DNA of 64,000 nucleotides from Tyzzerella sp. (GCA_017465565.1 JAFTWA010000014.1:26441-90440); one strand, 5' to 3'. Shown: positions 16,563 to 26,264, numbered from the stretch's first letter. Program-made: numbers and translations. Notes: generated by a model not told the origin, from the letters alone.

Positions 16563-17582
16563 CTAGATTAAGCCTTCTTCTTTCAACCATTCCACTTCAT
16601 CATGGATTGTTTCTTGATATGGACGAGTTGTGTAGCCTAATTCTTCTTTCGCTTTTGTATAATCAAATGAGTTATTTCTTGCCAAGTTGTAAACTGAGAA
16701 TGTTGTCATCATAGGTTTTTTACCTGTTTTTTCTGCCTGCTTTTCAAGACCCTGCGCAATCTTGTCTGCTAAGTTAAGTGGTAAATAGAATTTGATTTGC
16801 TGGCAGTTACATTCTTTGTGTAACATATCGCACATTTCTTTTAATGTAACTGGTTCGTTCGCTAAAATGTAGCTTTCGCCAGAACGTCCTTTTTCAACTG
16901 CTGCAATACAGCCTGCTGCCAAATCGCGTACATCGCAAAGGTTGAATGAACCTGCCATACCGATTGGCATTTCCCCTTTGATAATCTTAATAAGGGTATC
17001 TGTGGTTTCACCAACTGCATGGTCGTTAGGACCAAGAATACCACTTGGATGTACAATACAAGCATTCAGTCCCATAACTCTTACAGAATCCAAAACCATC
17101 TGAGATGCTTTCGCTTTAGACTGACTGTAAGCACCGACAACCTTCGTTGGATCGTTTGGTTCAAACTTGTCTACTTCTTTAATCTTTGTTCCCATTGGAG
17201 CTTCAGGGATTGCACCCGTACTACTTACATAAACTAATTTCTTACATTCCTTGTGTGCAAGACATGTTGTGATAATGTTTCTTGTTCCGCCTACATTGAC
17301 AGCCATTAATTTTTCACTGTATGCCGGGTCAACTGTAACCATACTTGCACAGTGGATACAGAAAGTCTCTACACCTTCCGGAACGGTAAAGAACTTATCT
17401 ACGGATTCTGCATCGCATAAATCTCCATAGCAGATTTCTACTTCTTTCGGAATAAAGCGAGCTGATTTATCATTTGGCAAAACTAATGCTCTGACCTTTT
17501 TTCCTTTTTCCAATAATTGTTTACAAACATTGCTTCCTAAAAATCCTGCTGCACCGGTTACTAAATATAATACTTGGCTCAT
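16563..17582 (-). CDS. NAD(P)-dependent epimerase/dehydratase (extended SDR)
   Basis: 339 aa from ATG 17582, chosen because AGAAGGAG lies 9 nt upstream; an in-frame ATG at 17606 precedes that site. GAAGFLGSNV is the Rossmann cofactor motif, YVSSTGA contains the catalytic Ser region, and YSQSKA is the YxxxK active site. It resembles the dihydroflavonol-4-reductase/sterol-dehydrogenase-like group. Substrate is unknown. It is downstream of the RibF-like gene in the same direction (84-bp gap). Confidence 0.85.
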   Translation of the reverse strand: MSQVLYLVTGAAGFLGSNVCKQLLEKGKKVRALVLPNDKSARFIPKEVEICYGDLCDAESVDKFFTVPEGVETFCIHCASMVTVDPAYSEKLMAVNVGGTRNIITTCLAHKECKKLVYVSSTGAIPEAPMGTKIKEVDKFEPNDPTKVVGAYSQSKAKASQMVLDSVRVMGLNACIVHPSGILGPNDHAVGETTDTLIKIIKGEMPIGMAGSFNLCDVRDLAAGCIAAVEKGRSGESYILANEPVTLKEMCDMLHKECNCQQIKFYLPLNLADKIAQGLEKQAEKTGKKPMMTTFSVYNLARNNSFDYTKAKEELGYTTRPYQETIHDEVEWLKEEGLI

Positions 17583-17666
17583 GATTAACTCTCCTTCTTG
17601 TTTCATAATTTTTGTTTACAAGCGGGAGAATACAACCCCAGTATTTTTATTTTGTTTAAAAAATGT

Positions 17667-18482
17667 TTACGAATTGTTAAAGTCAAAAAAATTTTTCACT
17701 TCTTCTATGTCCTTATCAATTTGTGCCTTTACCTCCGCAAGACTATCAAATTTCATCACATCCCGTATATACTTATGAACTTCAAGCACCAGCTTCTGTC
17801 CATAGATATCTCTGTCAAAATCCAGTATCAACGTTTCAATCGTAACATAATTAAAATCATCCACCGACGGACGTTTTCCAATATTAGTCACTGTCTTCAG
17901 CACTTCATCACCCAGTCGAACGCGAGTACAGTACACTGCATCTAATGGCTTGATTTTTTCATCTGGAACCTTAAGATTCGCTGTCGGCATTTTTTCGGTT
18001 CTTCCCAAAGCTTTCCCATGCACTACTTCCCCAATCATGAGATATGGATGCCCGCATAGCTCTGATAGCCGCTCGTAATCGTTCGCTTCATAAGTAGTCT
18101 TAACAAGGTCCATCGTCACTACCTCTTCATTCACTTTGACTGCCGGAACAACAACAACTTCAGCACCTGTTTTTTCAACTGCCGTTTTGACTTCTTCAAG
18201 ATTTTTGCTCGTCTCACCTACAACAAGCACTCTCACATCGAACACTCTAACAAGTTCTTCTACGCCCATGGCCTCACAGGTCAAAAATGCTTCAATTCCT
18301 ATTTTCTTAAATAAATATTCTTTTTCTTCTTCTGTGGTAAATACTTCGCCTGTTTCAGGAATACTAATAATTGCTGATTTTAGCCCCTTCTCTCTTGCAA
18401 CTGAAACCACCGTTTCTGCTATTTTTAAATGCCCCTTGTGTACGGATTCAAACGTACCATAGGCAAGGCATGTATTTCTCAT
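17667..18482 (-). CDS. ribF: RibF-like riboflavin kinase with a diverged FMN adenylyltransferase domain
   Basis: 271 aa, shorter than usual RibF (~305). The C-terminal kinase domain looks intact: GRTEKMPTANL is the phosphate/metal PTAN motif and TIETLILDFDRDIYG holds the catalytic Glu. The N-terminal nucleotidyltransferase domain keeps VHKGH but reads GTFESVHKGH where GxFDGVHxGH is expected. The SSTxIR motif is not found; MDLVKTTYE stands there. It may be a kinase-only paralog, with the full RibF elsewhere in the genome (inference). Confidence 0.8.
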   Translation of the reverse strand: MRNTCLAYGTFESVHKGHLKIAETVVSVAREKGLKSAIISIPETGEVFTTEEEKEYLFKKIGIEAFLTCEAMGVEELVRVFDVRVLVVGETSKNLEEVKTAVEKTGAEVVVVPAVKVNEEVVTMDLVKTTYEANDYERLSELCGHPYLMIGEVVHGKALGRTEKMPTANLKVPDEKIKPLDAVYCTRVRLGDEVLKTVTNIGKRPSVDDFNYVTIETLILDFDRDIYGQKLVLEVHKYIRDVMKFDSLAEVKAQIDKDIEEVKNFFDFNNS

Positions 18483-18633
18483 AGTTAGTCACCTCGTGTT
18501 CATTATAGCCCAAACCATCTGAAACTTCATTAAGAATTTCTCCCCTTTGAGTTTCATTTAGACAGTCTTTTTTTCTTTCAACAATTAATTTTCTGATAAA
18601 TAAAAAATTTTTAATATTTTTTCAAAATATATA

Positions 18634-18662
18634 TTGACATTTTTCAAAAAGTGCGATATTAT
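18634..18662 (+). promoter_or_regulatory. Strong orphan promoter facing a ~150-nt non-coding stretch
   Basis: -35 TTGACA (18634-18639), 17-bp spacer, -10 TATTAT (18657-18662). It points away from the RibF-like gene and has no real gene downstream before the hairpin at 18781-18817. Confidence 0.65.
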
Positions 18663-18668
18663 TGACTT

Positions 18669-18830
18669 AACAAAAAAAGAGAAAACTTTTAAAAACAGGA
18701 GGACAGTCCAATGAGATAGGACTTCAAAAAGAAACAATAGAAAGAGAGGTTATATAGTGAAACTTAGAGAAATTCATTAAAGAGCCATTCAATTTGTAAA
18801 GAAAGATTGAATGGCTCTAAAAATTTGTCT
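18669..18830 (+). ncRNA. Candidate short transcript with a Met-Arg minigene
   Basis: The 348-bp gap 18483-18830 has no gene on either strand. From the promoter at 18634-18662 a transcript would carry a textbook AGGAGG (18697-18702) placed 8 nt before ATG-AGA-TAG (18711-18719), a two-codon ORF. A second weak site then precedes GTG plus six codons (18757-18780). It would end at the 13-bp hairpin 18781-18817, followed by a U-rich tail. It could be a small RNA, a leader peptide unit, or the stub of a deleted gene. Confidence 0.4.
18781..18817. terminator. Bidirectional hairpin terminator
   Basis: Perfect 13-bp stem AGAGCCATTCAAT / ATTGAATGGCTCT with an 11-nt loop. It serves the amidohydrolase gene (ends 18831, minus) and the small plus-strand transcript. 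Confidence 0.75.
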
Positions 18831-19982
18831 TTATTTATTTTCGTAGATAATTTTCCCATCAATAATTGTATATAACGTTTTCGTAAACACCTCCATTGGA
18901 TTTCCCGAAAAAATCGCAATATCTGCATCCTTTCCCTTTTTCAAACTCCCCACTCTGTCATCCACTCTGCAGATACGCGCCGCATTGATTGTTATTGCTT
19001 TTAGTCCATCTTCTACTGGCAATCCATATTTCACAGCAAGTCCCGCGCAAAGTGGTAAATATTGAATCAGCACCACCGGATGATCCGTAGTGATTGAAAA
19101 CAAAACATCTGCCTCATTCAATATCTGATTGGTCTTGAAATTCATATTCTGTACTTCCAATTTTGATCTAGAGGTCAAATCCGGTCCCACAATTACTGGA
19201 AATCCAGAGGCTTTAATTTCATCCACAATCAAGTGGCTCTCTGTTCCATGGTCAATTGTAATATCTACTTCAAATTCCTTTGCAACCCGTATGGCAGTCA
19301 AGATATCATCCGCTCTGTGGGCATGAGCCTTTAACGGAATCTCGCGTCTTAAAACTGGAAGCCACGGCTCTAATTCAAAATCTTCTTTATCCAGATTTCC
19401 ACTTTCTTTATCCTTTTTATACTGCACAGCCTGATGCAACGTTTTTCGCAGCAGTGCTGCAATTCCCATTCTCGTAGCAGGAAACTGGTCCTTATCCCCG
19501 TAGTTTGTTTTGGGATTCTCACCAAATGCCACCTTCATTGCTGCCGGATTCTTTATAACCATATCATCCACGCATCTCCCCTGTGTTTTCATAAACAAAA
19601 ACTGTCCTCCAACCACATTCGAACTGCCCGGACCTGCCATAACCGAGGTAATTCCCGCTGCAATGGCATCATGAAAGGCAGGGTCCATGGGATTGACTCC
19701 ATCAATTGCGCGAAGTGATGCTGTAACAGGAGACGTTCCTTCATTTCCGTCATCCGCGATAGCTCCCCACTTTTCCTCTGTAATTCCAATATGCCCATGG
19801 GACTCTATAAGACCAGGCAAAACCCAGGCTCCCTGAACATCCAGAATTTCCTCACTGTTGTCTTCCAATTGAAAAGAGGACATATCCCCTATGTCCTCAA
19901 TGATTTTATCCTTTGTGCGTACATAACCACATTCTATGGTTTGTCCTTCCATTGTAAATATTTTTCCATTTATGATTAACAT
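18831..19982 (-). CDS. Amidohydrolase (imidazolonepropionase-like metal hydrolase)
   Basis: 383-aa amidohydrolase-superfamily enzyme. The metal ligands are readable: HGH in LIESHGHIG (about 61-66), HAH in LKAHAHRADD, DHG in TIDHGTE and TTDHP late in the barrel. The AARICRVDDRVGSLKKGKDAD ending is the usual composite-domain close. Such proteins hydrolyse cyclic amides, imides or peptides. Specific substrate unknown. It is a single gene behind azlD in the same direction (74-bp gap). Confidence 0.85.
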   Translation of the reverse strand: MLIINGKIFTMEGQTIECGYVRTKDKIIEDIGDMSSFQLEDNSEEILDVQGAWVLPGLIESHGHIGITEEKWGAIADDGNEGTSPVTASLRAIDGVNPMDPAFHDAIAAGITSVMAGPGSSNVVGGQFLFMKTQGRCVDDMVIKNPAAMKVAFGENPKTNYGDKDQFPATRMGIAALLRKTLHQAVQYKKDKESGNLDKEDFELEPWLPVLRREIPLKAHAHRADDILTAIRVAKEFEVDITIDHGTESHLIVDEIKASGFPVIVGPDLTSRSKLEVQNMNFKTNQILNEADVLFSITTDHPVVLIQYLPLCAGLAVKYGLPVEDGLKAITINAARICRVDDRVGSLKKGKDADIAIFSGNPMEVFTKTLYTIIDGKIIYENK

Positions 19983-20056
19983 ACTTTAACGCTCCATTTC
20001 CAAGGTTATCTATTACCATTCCCTAAACGGAGCCTTTTTATTCTCTGTTCATCCGC

Positions 20057-20368
20057 TTATAATCCAAGCATTCCCACCAAAAATGCCGTTCCTGCTGCTC
20101 CCAGCGCTACGACCAAAAGCCCTTTGTTAAAATACGCGAGCGCAACTGCCACAATACATCCTGCGATCGAGGATGCACTTGACTGAGTACTGGAAAAAAT
20201 AGCAGGAAATGTCATAGCCGCCAATACCGTATATGGTATGTAATACAAAAATGATTTAATTCTTTCGTTTTCTATTTTCTTGCGAAAAATCACCATAGGC
20301 GTCACACGAATGGCATAAGTCACAACCGCCATAATCATGATTCCGATTAAAAGATATGGTATATTCAT
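20057..20368 (-). CDS. azlD: AzlD-family branched-chain amino-acid exporter subunit
   Basis: 103-aa protein with about four TM helices. TYAIRVTPMVIFRKKI and YIPYTVLAAMTFP are the recognisable AzlD motifs. AzlC and AzlD together export branched-chain amino acids or analogues such as azaleucine. The start overlaps the azlC stop as TAATG, so expression is coupled. Confidence 0.9.
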   Translation of the reverse strand: MNIPYLLIGIMIMAVVTYAIRVTPMVIFRKKIENERIKSFLYYIPYTVLAAMTFPAIFSSTQSSASSIAGCIVAVALAYFNKGLLVVALGAAGTAFLVGMLGL

Positions 20369-21075
20369 TAGTCATCCTCCTCTTCTTTCACAGGGAATAA
20401 GAACGCCGCAATCGCGCTTACAACCACTGTAATAATAATAACAGACCAGCCACCTGATACATTGTTTAGCACAGGAAGATAGGTAAATGCGCAGCTTGCA
20501 AGGATTGCTAAGAGTACTGCAAACATTACATTTTTATGTTCTCTTGCAGGAGGCACAATAATTGCTATAAACATGCCATATAAAGCAATTCCCATAGCAT
20601 CGCTAAGCGCCTCTGGAAGCAGCGACGTAGCTACGCCGCCTAACAAGGTTCCCCCTGTCCAGCCAAGCACCGGTGTTAAAATCAGCCCTGTCATATAGGA
20701 AAAACTTAACTCTTTCCTTCGCTGCATGGAAACGGCAAACACCTCATCTGTTATCCCAAATGACGCAGCGAGTCTTCGTCCTGTCGTAAACTCCTTATCG
20801 ACTTTCTGCGATACAGAAAGTGACATTAAAAAATATCTGATATTAATAATGAGCATACTGATTGTCAGCTCTAAATAGGTTCCGTGAGTTGCCAGTAACG
20901 TGGCTCCTGCAAACTGCCCTGCACTCGTCAAATTTGTCAAAGACATTAGCACTGCTGTCCAGACAGGAATCCCCATCTTTGCGGCAGAAAGACCAAAGGC
21001 CATGGATACGGATATATAACCCAGGCAAATCGGGAGTCCATCCCTGATTCCTTCTTTAAATTCTTTTGTATTCAT
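20368..21075 (-). CDS. azlC: AzlC-family branched-chain amino-acid exporter
   Basis: 235 aa from ATG 21075, which has AGGAAGAA upstream; earlier in-frame starts lack a site. Motifs GIRDGLPICLGYISVSMAFG, SAGQFAG and TDEVFAV are typical of AzlC. It has about six to eight TM helices. First gene of the azlCD pair, divergent from the chromate-type transporter genes. Confidence 0.92.
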   Translation of the reverse strand: MNTKEFKEGIRDGLPICLGYISVSMAFGLSAAKMGIPVWTAVLMSLTNLTSAGQFAGATLLATHGTYLELTISMLIINIRYFLMSLSVSQKVDKEFTTGRRLAASFGITDEVFAVSMQRRKELSFSYMTGLILTPVLGWTGGTLLGGVATSLLPEALSDAMGIALYGMFIAIIVPPAREHKNVMFAVLLAILASCAFTYLPVLNNVSGGWSVIIITVVVSAIAAFLFPVKEEEDD

Positions 21076-21157
21076 ATTAATTCTTCCTAACTTTTCCATA
21101 ATAAAATAACACACTATTATCAAACCACTATTTCGAGGGTTTTTCAAGTATAAATAT

Positions 21158-21186
21158 TTTACAAATGTTTCCTTATAGGATATACT
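21158..21186 (+). promoter_or_regulatory. Promoter of the split chromate transporter operon
   Basis: -35 TTTACA (21158-21163), 17-bp spacer, -10 TATACT (21181-21186), 36 bp before the ATG at 21223. Confidence 0.5.
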
Positions 21187-21222
21187 TACTTTAGCATTTT
21201 GTAATAAGGAGATTAATGAAAC

Positions 21223-21762
21223 ATGAATATTTATTTAGATATGTTCCTGACCTTTGCCCGGATAGGCGGACTCACCTTCGGCGGCGGATATGCCATGCTC
21301 CCTATTCTGCAGCATGAGGTTGTGGAAAATAAAAAATGGGCTACTGAAGAGGAATTGATAGACTACTTTGCTATCGGACAGTGTACGCCTGGTATTATCG
21401 CGGTTAACACAGCTACTTTCATCGGCCAGAAGTACAAAGGAATCCTCGGCGGTATCGTTGCAACCCTAGGGGTTGTCTTCCCATCCCTGATTATTATTTC
21501 CCTGCTCGCAGGTATGATTGAGGCATTTTCACACATTGCCTGGGTTCAACACGCATTTGGAGGCATCCGCGTATGCGTATGTGTTCTCATTTTTAATGCA
21601 GTAACAAAATTGTTAAAAAAGGCCATCATCGACAAATTTACATTCGTGATTTTCCTGGCTGTTACTCTTGGAAGCTGCTTTTCAAATCTGAGTCCAGTTA
21701 TCTTTGTCATTTTTGCAGCTGTGGCAGGCATTATGATCAAAACTCTGGGAGGTAAGAAATAA
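21223..21762 (+). CDS. chrA: Chromate transporter family, short (half-size) subunit 1
   Basis: 179-aa CHR-family membrane protein, one of a half-size pair. TFGGGYAMLPILQHEVV near the start and ATFIGQKYKGILGG are family motifs. In full-length ChrA the two halves are fused; here two tandem genes supply them. Family members export chromate by proton exchange, but in anaerobic gut bacteria the natural substrate is unproven. Confidence 0.88.
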   Translation: MNIYLDMFLTFARIGGLTFGGGYAMLPILQHEVVENKKWATEEELIDYFAIGQCTPGIIAVNTATFIGQKYKGILGGIVATLGVVFPSLIIISLLAGMIEAFSHIAWVQHAFGGIRVCVCVLIFNAVTKLLKKAIIDKFTFVIFLAVTLGSCFSNLSPVIFVIFAAVAGIMIKTLGGKK

Positions 21763-22364
21763 TGATGTTATATTTGCAATTATTTTACGAATTTTTCAAA
21801 ACAGGCCTTTTTACCATCGGCGGAGGTATGGCTACCGTACCTTTCTTATATAAAATGTCCGATGCCACAGGCTGGTTTACTTATAACGATTTGGCCAACA
21901 TGATTGCTGTAGGCGAATCTACACCTGGTCCAATTGGGGTAAATATGGCAACCTACGTCGGATTTGTCACTGGAATAGAGCAAGGCGGTCTTCCATTTGC
22001 AATCCTTGGTGCTGTGGTTGCAACACTTGGGCTTATCACTCCATCGATTATCGTCATTCTGATAATTGCTGCTTTCTTAAAAAGCTTCAAGGATAATCAA
22101 TATGTAGGTTTCGCATTTTATGGACTGCGCCCTGCATCCGCCGGACTTATCGCCGCTGCTGGAATCAGTGTAATTCAATCAGCGCTAATCTTTCCAGAGT
22201 ATTTCAAAGATGGATTTAACCCAGACGGAATAAATTGGATTGGATGCGCACTGGCAATCGTATTGTGGCTCTTAACTAACAAAATAAATAAAACAAAGAA
22301 ATTACATCCAGTTATATTTATTGCATTCTCTGCAATCATAGGTATTGTCTTTTCAATGGGATAA
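21762..22364 (+). CDS. chrA: Chromate transporter family, short (half-size) subunit 2
   Basis: 200-aa second half-size CHR protein, starting at the TAATG overlap with the first. FFKTGLFTIGGGMATVPFLY and ESTPGPIGVNMATYVGF are the signature motifs. The two subunits presumably form antiparallel partners in one transporter. A bidirectional terminator follows. Confidence 0.88.
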   Translation: MMLYLQLFYEFFKTGLFTIGGGMATVPFLYKMSDATGWFTYNDLANMIAVGESTPGPIGVNMATYVGFVTGIEQGGLPFAILGAVVATLGLITPSIIVILIIAAFLKSFKDNQYVGFAFYGLRPASAGLIAAAGISVIQSALIFPEYFKDGFNPDGINWIGCALAIVLWLLTNKINKTKKLHPVIFIAFSAIIGIVFSMG

Positions 22365-22382
22365 AAGGATGTAATCACTCAA

Positions 22383-22415
22383 AAAGGGGATGATGCCAAA
22401 CGGCTCATCCCCTTT
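22383..22415. terminator. Bidirectional terminator between chrA and pgi
   Basis: 11-bp stem AAAGGGGATGA / TCATCCCCTTT, 11-nt loop, with A and T tails on both sides. The two operons converge here. Confidence 0.85.
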
Positions 22416-22429
22416 AAAAACCTGTCTTA

Positions 22430-24010
22430 TTAAATATTCAATAAATCACTGTATACCTTAAGTGCTCCATCTGTATTGTGGGCAAGTACCTTTTGGGCTA
22501 ATACCTTACCAAGTTGTACACCTTCCTGGTCAAAGCTATTTACATTCCATACAAATCCCTGGAACATTACTTTATTTTCAAAGTGTGATAAAAGTGCTCC
22601 CAGTGATCTTGGAGTTAATTTTTCCCCAATAATAATACTTGATGGACGTCCACCTTCAAATTTCTTATTGAGGTTTTCATCGTCTTTACCACAAGCGAAA
22701 GCTACGATTTGAGCAGCTACGTTTGCACAAAGCTTTTGCTGGCTTGTGCTGCCTTGGATTACAACATCTGTTTCCATCTGGTTGTTTTTGAATCCAATGA
22801 ACTGTAATGGAACAATATCAGTTCCCTGGTGAAGCAATTGATAGAATGAATGCTGTCCGTTTGTTCCTGGTTCACCAAAGATTACAGGACCTGTTGGATA
22901 GCTTACAGGTTCACCAAAGCGGTTCACTGACTTACCATTTGATTCCATATCAAGCTGCTGTAAGTGCGCTGGGAAACGGCTGAGCGCTTGTGAATATGGA
23001 AGAACTGCTGTATCCAAATATCCAAGTACGTTGCGTTCGTAAACACCAATTAATGCATCCAGCATTGCTGAGTTTTCGAAGATATTTTCATTCTTAGCAA
23101 GCTTATCTTGTTCTGCTGCACCATTTAAGATTTCTGCAAAGACTTCTGGTCCAAATGCGAGTGATAATACTACGCCGCCAACTGCTGATGACGAAGAATA
23201 GCGTCCGCCAATGAAGTCATCCATGAAGAATGCTGCAAGGTAACCTTCGTTCTTTGCCAATGGAGATGTTTCACTTGTAACTGCAATCATGTGCTTAGAA
23301 GCATCTAACCCTGCTTTTTCCAACGCATCTTTCACGAAAGATTCGTTTGTCAATGTCTCAAGTGTTGTACCTGATTTTGAAACGAGCACGAAAAGTGAAT
23401 GTGCTACGTCAATATTATTTAAAACTGCTGCTGCATCATCAGGGTCAACGTTGCTGATGAATTGTGCGTTCATTTTTAATGTGTTATTTTTCTTTGCCCA
23501 GTTTTCAAGTGCTATGTATAATGCGCGAGGACCAAGGTCACTTCCACCGATACCGATTTGAACAACTGTAGTGAACTTTTCACCAGCTTCATTTACGATT
23601 TCGCCAGCATATACTTTTTCGCAAAGCTCTGCAACTTTCTTTTGCTGTGTTGTATAGAATTCGCGCTTATTAACGCCGTCAGCGATAACGTCTTCTCCTA
23701 ATTGTCCACGTGTCAAATGGTGAAGTACACGGCGCTTCTCTCCTGTATTAATAACATCACCATTGTAAAGTGCTTCAAATTTTCCTGTAAGCTGAGCTTC
23801 TTCTGCCATTTTAGCAAGAACCGCCAAGATGTTGTCATCTACCGCTTTTGCTCCGTAATTGAAAGCAAGTCCTTCTGCCATTGGTACACTGTATTTTTTT
23901 ACACGTTCTGCACCATTTTCTCCTGTCATTGCTTTCACAAGGTCTACTTTCTCTACGTTTAAAAGTTCCTTATAAGAAGCAAGTGTATCTAAGTTATTCC
24001 AAGTAACCAT
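22430..24010 (-). CDS. pgi: Glucose-6-phosphate isomerase
   Basis: 526-aa cytoplasmic glycolytic enzyme that interconverts glucose-6-phosphate and fructose-6-phosphate. Motifs: IGIGGSDLGPRALY, VSKSGTT (phosphate binding), GGRYSSSSAVG, and FGEPGTNGQHSFYQLLHQG. Length is normal for the larger PGI subfamily. Transcribed alone from a TTGAAT/TATAAT promoter. Confidence 0.97.
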   Translation of the reverse strand: MVTWNNLDTLASYKELLNVEKVDLVKAMTGENGAERVKKYSVPMAEGLAFNYGAKAVDDNILAVLAKMAEEAQLTGKFEALYNGDVINTGEKRRVLHHLTRGQLGEDVIADGVNKREFYTTQQKKVAELCEKVYAGEIVNEAGEKFTTVVQIGIGGSDLGPRALYIALENWAKKNNTLKMNAQFISNVDPDDAAAVLNNIDVAHSLFVLVSKSGTTLETLTNESFVKDALEKAGLDASKHMIAVTSETSPLAKNEGYLAAFFMDDFIGGRYSSSSAVGGVVLSLAFGPEVFAEILNGAAEQDKLAKNENIFENSAMLDALIGVYERNVLGYLDTAVLPYSQALSRFPAHLQQLDMESNGKSVNRFGEPVSYPTGPVIFGEPGTNGQHSFYQLLHQGTDIVPLQFIGFKNNQMETDVVIQGSTSQQKLCANVAAQIVAFACGKDDENLNKKFEGGRPSSIIIGEKLTPRSLGALLSHFENKVMFQGFVWNVNSFDQEGVQLGKVLAQKVLAHNTDGALKVYSDLLNI

Positions 24011-24062
24011 ATCAGATTCCTCCTCAATACAAATATTTTTCCAAAATAATCTTAATATGAAA

Positions 24063-24091
24063 ATTATACTATTAATTCATGGTAAATTCAA
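24063..24091 (-). promoter_or_regulatory. Promoter of pgi
   Basis: Minus strand: -35 TTGAAT (24086-24091), 17-bp spacer, -10 TATAAT (24063-24068). Confidence 0.6.
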
Positions 24092-24103
24092 GCAAATATA
24101 AAA

Positions 24104-24134
24104 AGAGACCTTACCAAATGTCGGTAAAGTCTCT
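24104..24134 (-). terminator. Terminator of greA-lysS
   Basis: 12-bp stem AGAGACTTTACC / GGTAAGGTCTCT with a T-rich tail on the minus strand, 11 bp past the lysS stop. Confidence 0.85.
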
Positions 24135-24144
24135 ATAAAACTCT

Positions 24145-25641
24145 CTATTTATCCAATGTCTTCATCGTCGGGAACAATAATACATCGCGGATTGCAGCCG
24201 AGTCTGTGAGTAACATACACATTCTGTCAATACCGAATCCGATACCGCCTGTTGGTGGCATACCGATTTCCAATGCATTTAAGAAGTCTTCATCTGTTGT
24301 GTTCGCTTCTTCGTCTCCCTGTGCAAGCAATTCTTCCTGAGCTTTGAATCTTTCTCTCTGGTCGATTGGATCATTAAGCTCTGAGTAAGCATTTGCCATT
24401 TCCCATCCATTCATAAAGAACTCGAAACGTTCTGTATATTCTGGATTTTCTGGTTTCTTCTTTGTAAGTGGAGAAATCTCGATTGGATGATCCATTACAA
24501 ATGTTGGCTGAATTAAGTGTTCTTCTGCAAACTCTTCGAAGAATAATGCTAAGATGTCACCTTTTTTGTGACGCTCTTCAAATTCTACATGGTGTTCCTT
24601 TGCAATTGCTCTTGCTTCTTCTAATGTATGGATTTCATTGAAATCAACGCCAGCATATTTCTTAACTGCGTCTACCATTGTGATTCTTTCAAATGGTTTT
24701 CCAAGATCCATTTCCACACCGTTGTAAACGATTGTAGTTGTTCCAAGTACTTCCTGTGCTACGTGACGGTAAAGATTTTCTGTTAAGTCCATCATTCCGT
24801 TGTAGTCTGTATAAGCCTGGTATAATTCCATCAATGTAAATTCTGGGTTATGTCTTGTATCTAACCCTTCGTTACGGAATACTCGTCCAATTTCGTAAAC
24901 GCGTTCCATACCACCAACGATTAATCTCTTTAAGTATAATTCAAGAGAGATACGAAGCTTGAAGTCTTCGTCTAATGCGTTGAAGTGTGTTTCAAATGGT
25001 CTGGCTGCCGCACCACCTGCGTTTGCAACAAGCATTGGTGTTTCTACTTCCAAGAAACCTTGTCCATCTAAGTATCTTCTGATTGAGCTTAAGATTCTAG
25101 AACGCTTAATGAATGTATCCTTTACATCTGGATTCATGATTAAGTCTACGTATCTTTGACGATAACGTAAATCTGTATTTGTTAAACCATGGTATTTTTC
25201 TGGTAAAATCTGAAGGCTCTTAGATAATAATGTTACTTCTTCTGCATGGATTGAGATTTCACCCATTTTTGTGCGGAATACGACGCCTACGATACCTACG
25301 ATATCACCGATATCCATTTTCTTAAATGCTTTGTATTCTTCCTCTCCAACGCAGTCTCTTGCAACGTATGACTGAATAGTTCCTTCTAAGTCCTGAACAT
25401 GACAGAAAGAAGCTTTACCCATAACACGTTTTGACATCATACGTCCTGCGATTGATACCTTTTTGCCTTCAAGCTCCTCAAAGTTATCTTTGATAGACTG
25501 GCTGTGTGAATCTTGGTCATATTTTGTAATTACGAATGGGTCGTTGTTATTCGCTTGTAAATCAGCAAGCTTTTCACGACGAACTTTTCTTAATTGGTTA
25601 AGGTCTTGTTCTTGAACTTGTACATTTTGTTGTTCTGCCAT
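24145..25641 (-). CDS. lysS: Lysyl-tRNA synthetase (class II)
   Basis: 498-aa enzyme charging tRNA-Lys. The N-terminal OB-fold anticodon domain ([21 protein letters not shown]) is followed by the class II core: motif 2 near [18 protein letters not shown] and motif 3 [13 protein letters not shown], ending [10 protein letters not shown]. Directly downstream of greA (26-bp gap), a common gene order in Clostridia. Confidence 0.97.
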   Translation of the reverse strand: MAEQQNVQVQEQDLNQLRKVRREKLADLQANNNDPFVITKYDQDSHSQSIKDNFEELEGKKVSIAGRMMSKRVMGKASFCHVQDLEGTIQSYVARDCVGEEEYKAFKKMDIGDIVGIVGVVFRTKMGEISIHAEEVTLLSKSLQILPEKYHGLTNTDLRYRQRYVDLIMNPDVKDTFIKRSRILSSIRRYLDGQGFLEVETPMLVANAGGAAARPFETHFNALDEDFKLRISLELYLKRLIVGGMERVYEIGRVFRNEGLDTRHNPEFTLMELYQAYTDYNGMMDLTENLYRHVAQEVLGTTTIVYNGVEMDLGKPFERITMVDAVKKYAGVDFNEIHTLEEARAIAKEHHVEFEERHKKGDILALFFEEFAEEHLIQPTFVMDHPIEISPLTKKKPENPEYTERFEFFMNGWEMANAYSELNDPIDQRERFKAQEELLAQGDEEANTTDEDFLNALEIGMPPTGGIGFGIDRMCMLLTDSAAIRDVLLFPTMKTLDK

Positions 25642-25667
25642 GGCTTTTCCTCCTAATCTAATGTTAA

Positions 25668-26150
25668 TTAAATGCTTCTCTCAATTTTAAGCACTTTGTA
25701 TTCTGCTACTCCAAATTGAGTTTCAACTGTTACCTCATCTCCAACTGCTTTTCCAAGTAACGCTGTTCCAAGTGGAGATTCGTTTGAAATTTTTCCAGCT
25801 AAGCTGTTAGCTTCTGTAGAACCAACGATTCTGTATTCTACTTCTTCTTCAAATTCGTTGTCATATAAAACAACGGTGCAACCAACGCTAATCTTATCAA
25901 GATCTACTTCGTCTTCATCAACTACTTCCACATTCTTTAAGAGCTTCTCAATCTCTTCGATACGTGTCTCGATATCACGTTGTTCATCTTTTGCTGCATC
26001 ATATTCTGCATTTTCAGATAAGTCGCCTTGTTCTCTCGCTTCTCTGATTTTCACAGCAACCTCTTTACGTCTTACAACCTTTAAGTCTTCAAGCTCGTTT
26101 TCTAAAGCTTTAAGCCCTGTGTAAGTAAGAATTGTTTTCTTTTCTGCCAT
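25668..26150 (-). CDS. greA: Transcription elongation factor GreA
   Basis: 160-aa factor that rescues backtracked RNA polymerase by stimulating transcript cleavage. The N-terminal coiled coil carries the tip motif [15 protein letters not shown]. The C-terminal FKBP-like domain contains [18 protein letters not shown]. Start ATG 26150 has AAAGGA upstream. First gene of the greA-lysS operon. Confidence 0.97.
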   Translation of the reverse strand: MAEKKTILTYTGLKALENELEDLKVVRRKEVAVKIREAREQGDLSENAEYDAAKDEQRDIETRIEEIEKLLKNVEVVDEDEVDLDKISVGCTVVLYDNEFEEEVEYRIVGSTEANSLAGKISNESPLGTALLGKAVGDEVTVETQFGVAEYKVLKIERSI

Positions 26151-26235
26151 GTTTTTTAATTCCTTTCTTACTTGTTTTGTGTATTCATTCTGACTTAATA
26201 TTCTCGATAATCATTTCTATTCTCACAATTTCAAC

Positions 26236-26264
26236 ATTATACATGAATGCATGTTTAATGTCAA
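26236..26264 (-). promoter_or_regulatory. Promoter of greA-lysS
   Basis: Near-consensus on the minus strand: -35 TTGACA (26259-26264), 17-bp spacer, -10 TATAAT (26236-26241). It lies in the gap after dusB. Confidence 0.75.

Noticed and set aside
20000-20056. Possible terminator after azlD
   Set aside because: Only short GCTCC/GGAGC arms with a very long loop; too weak to call.
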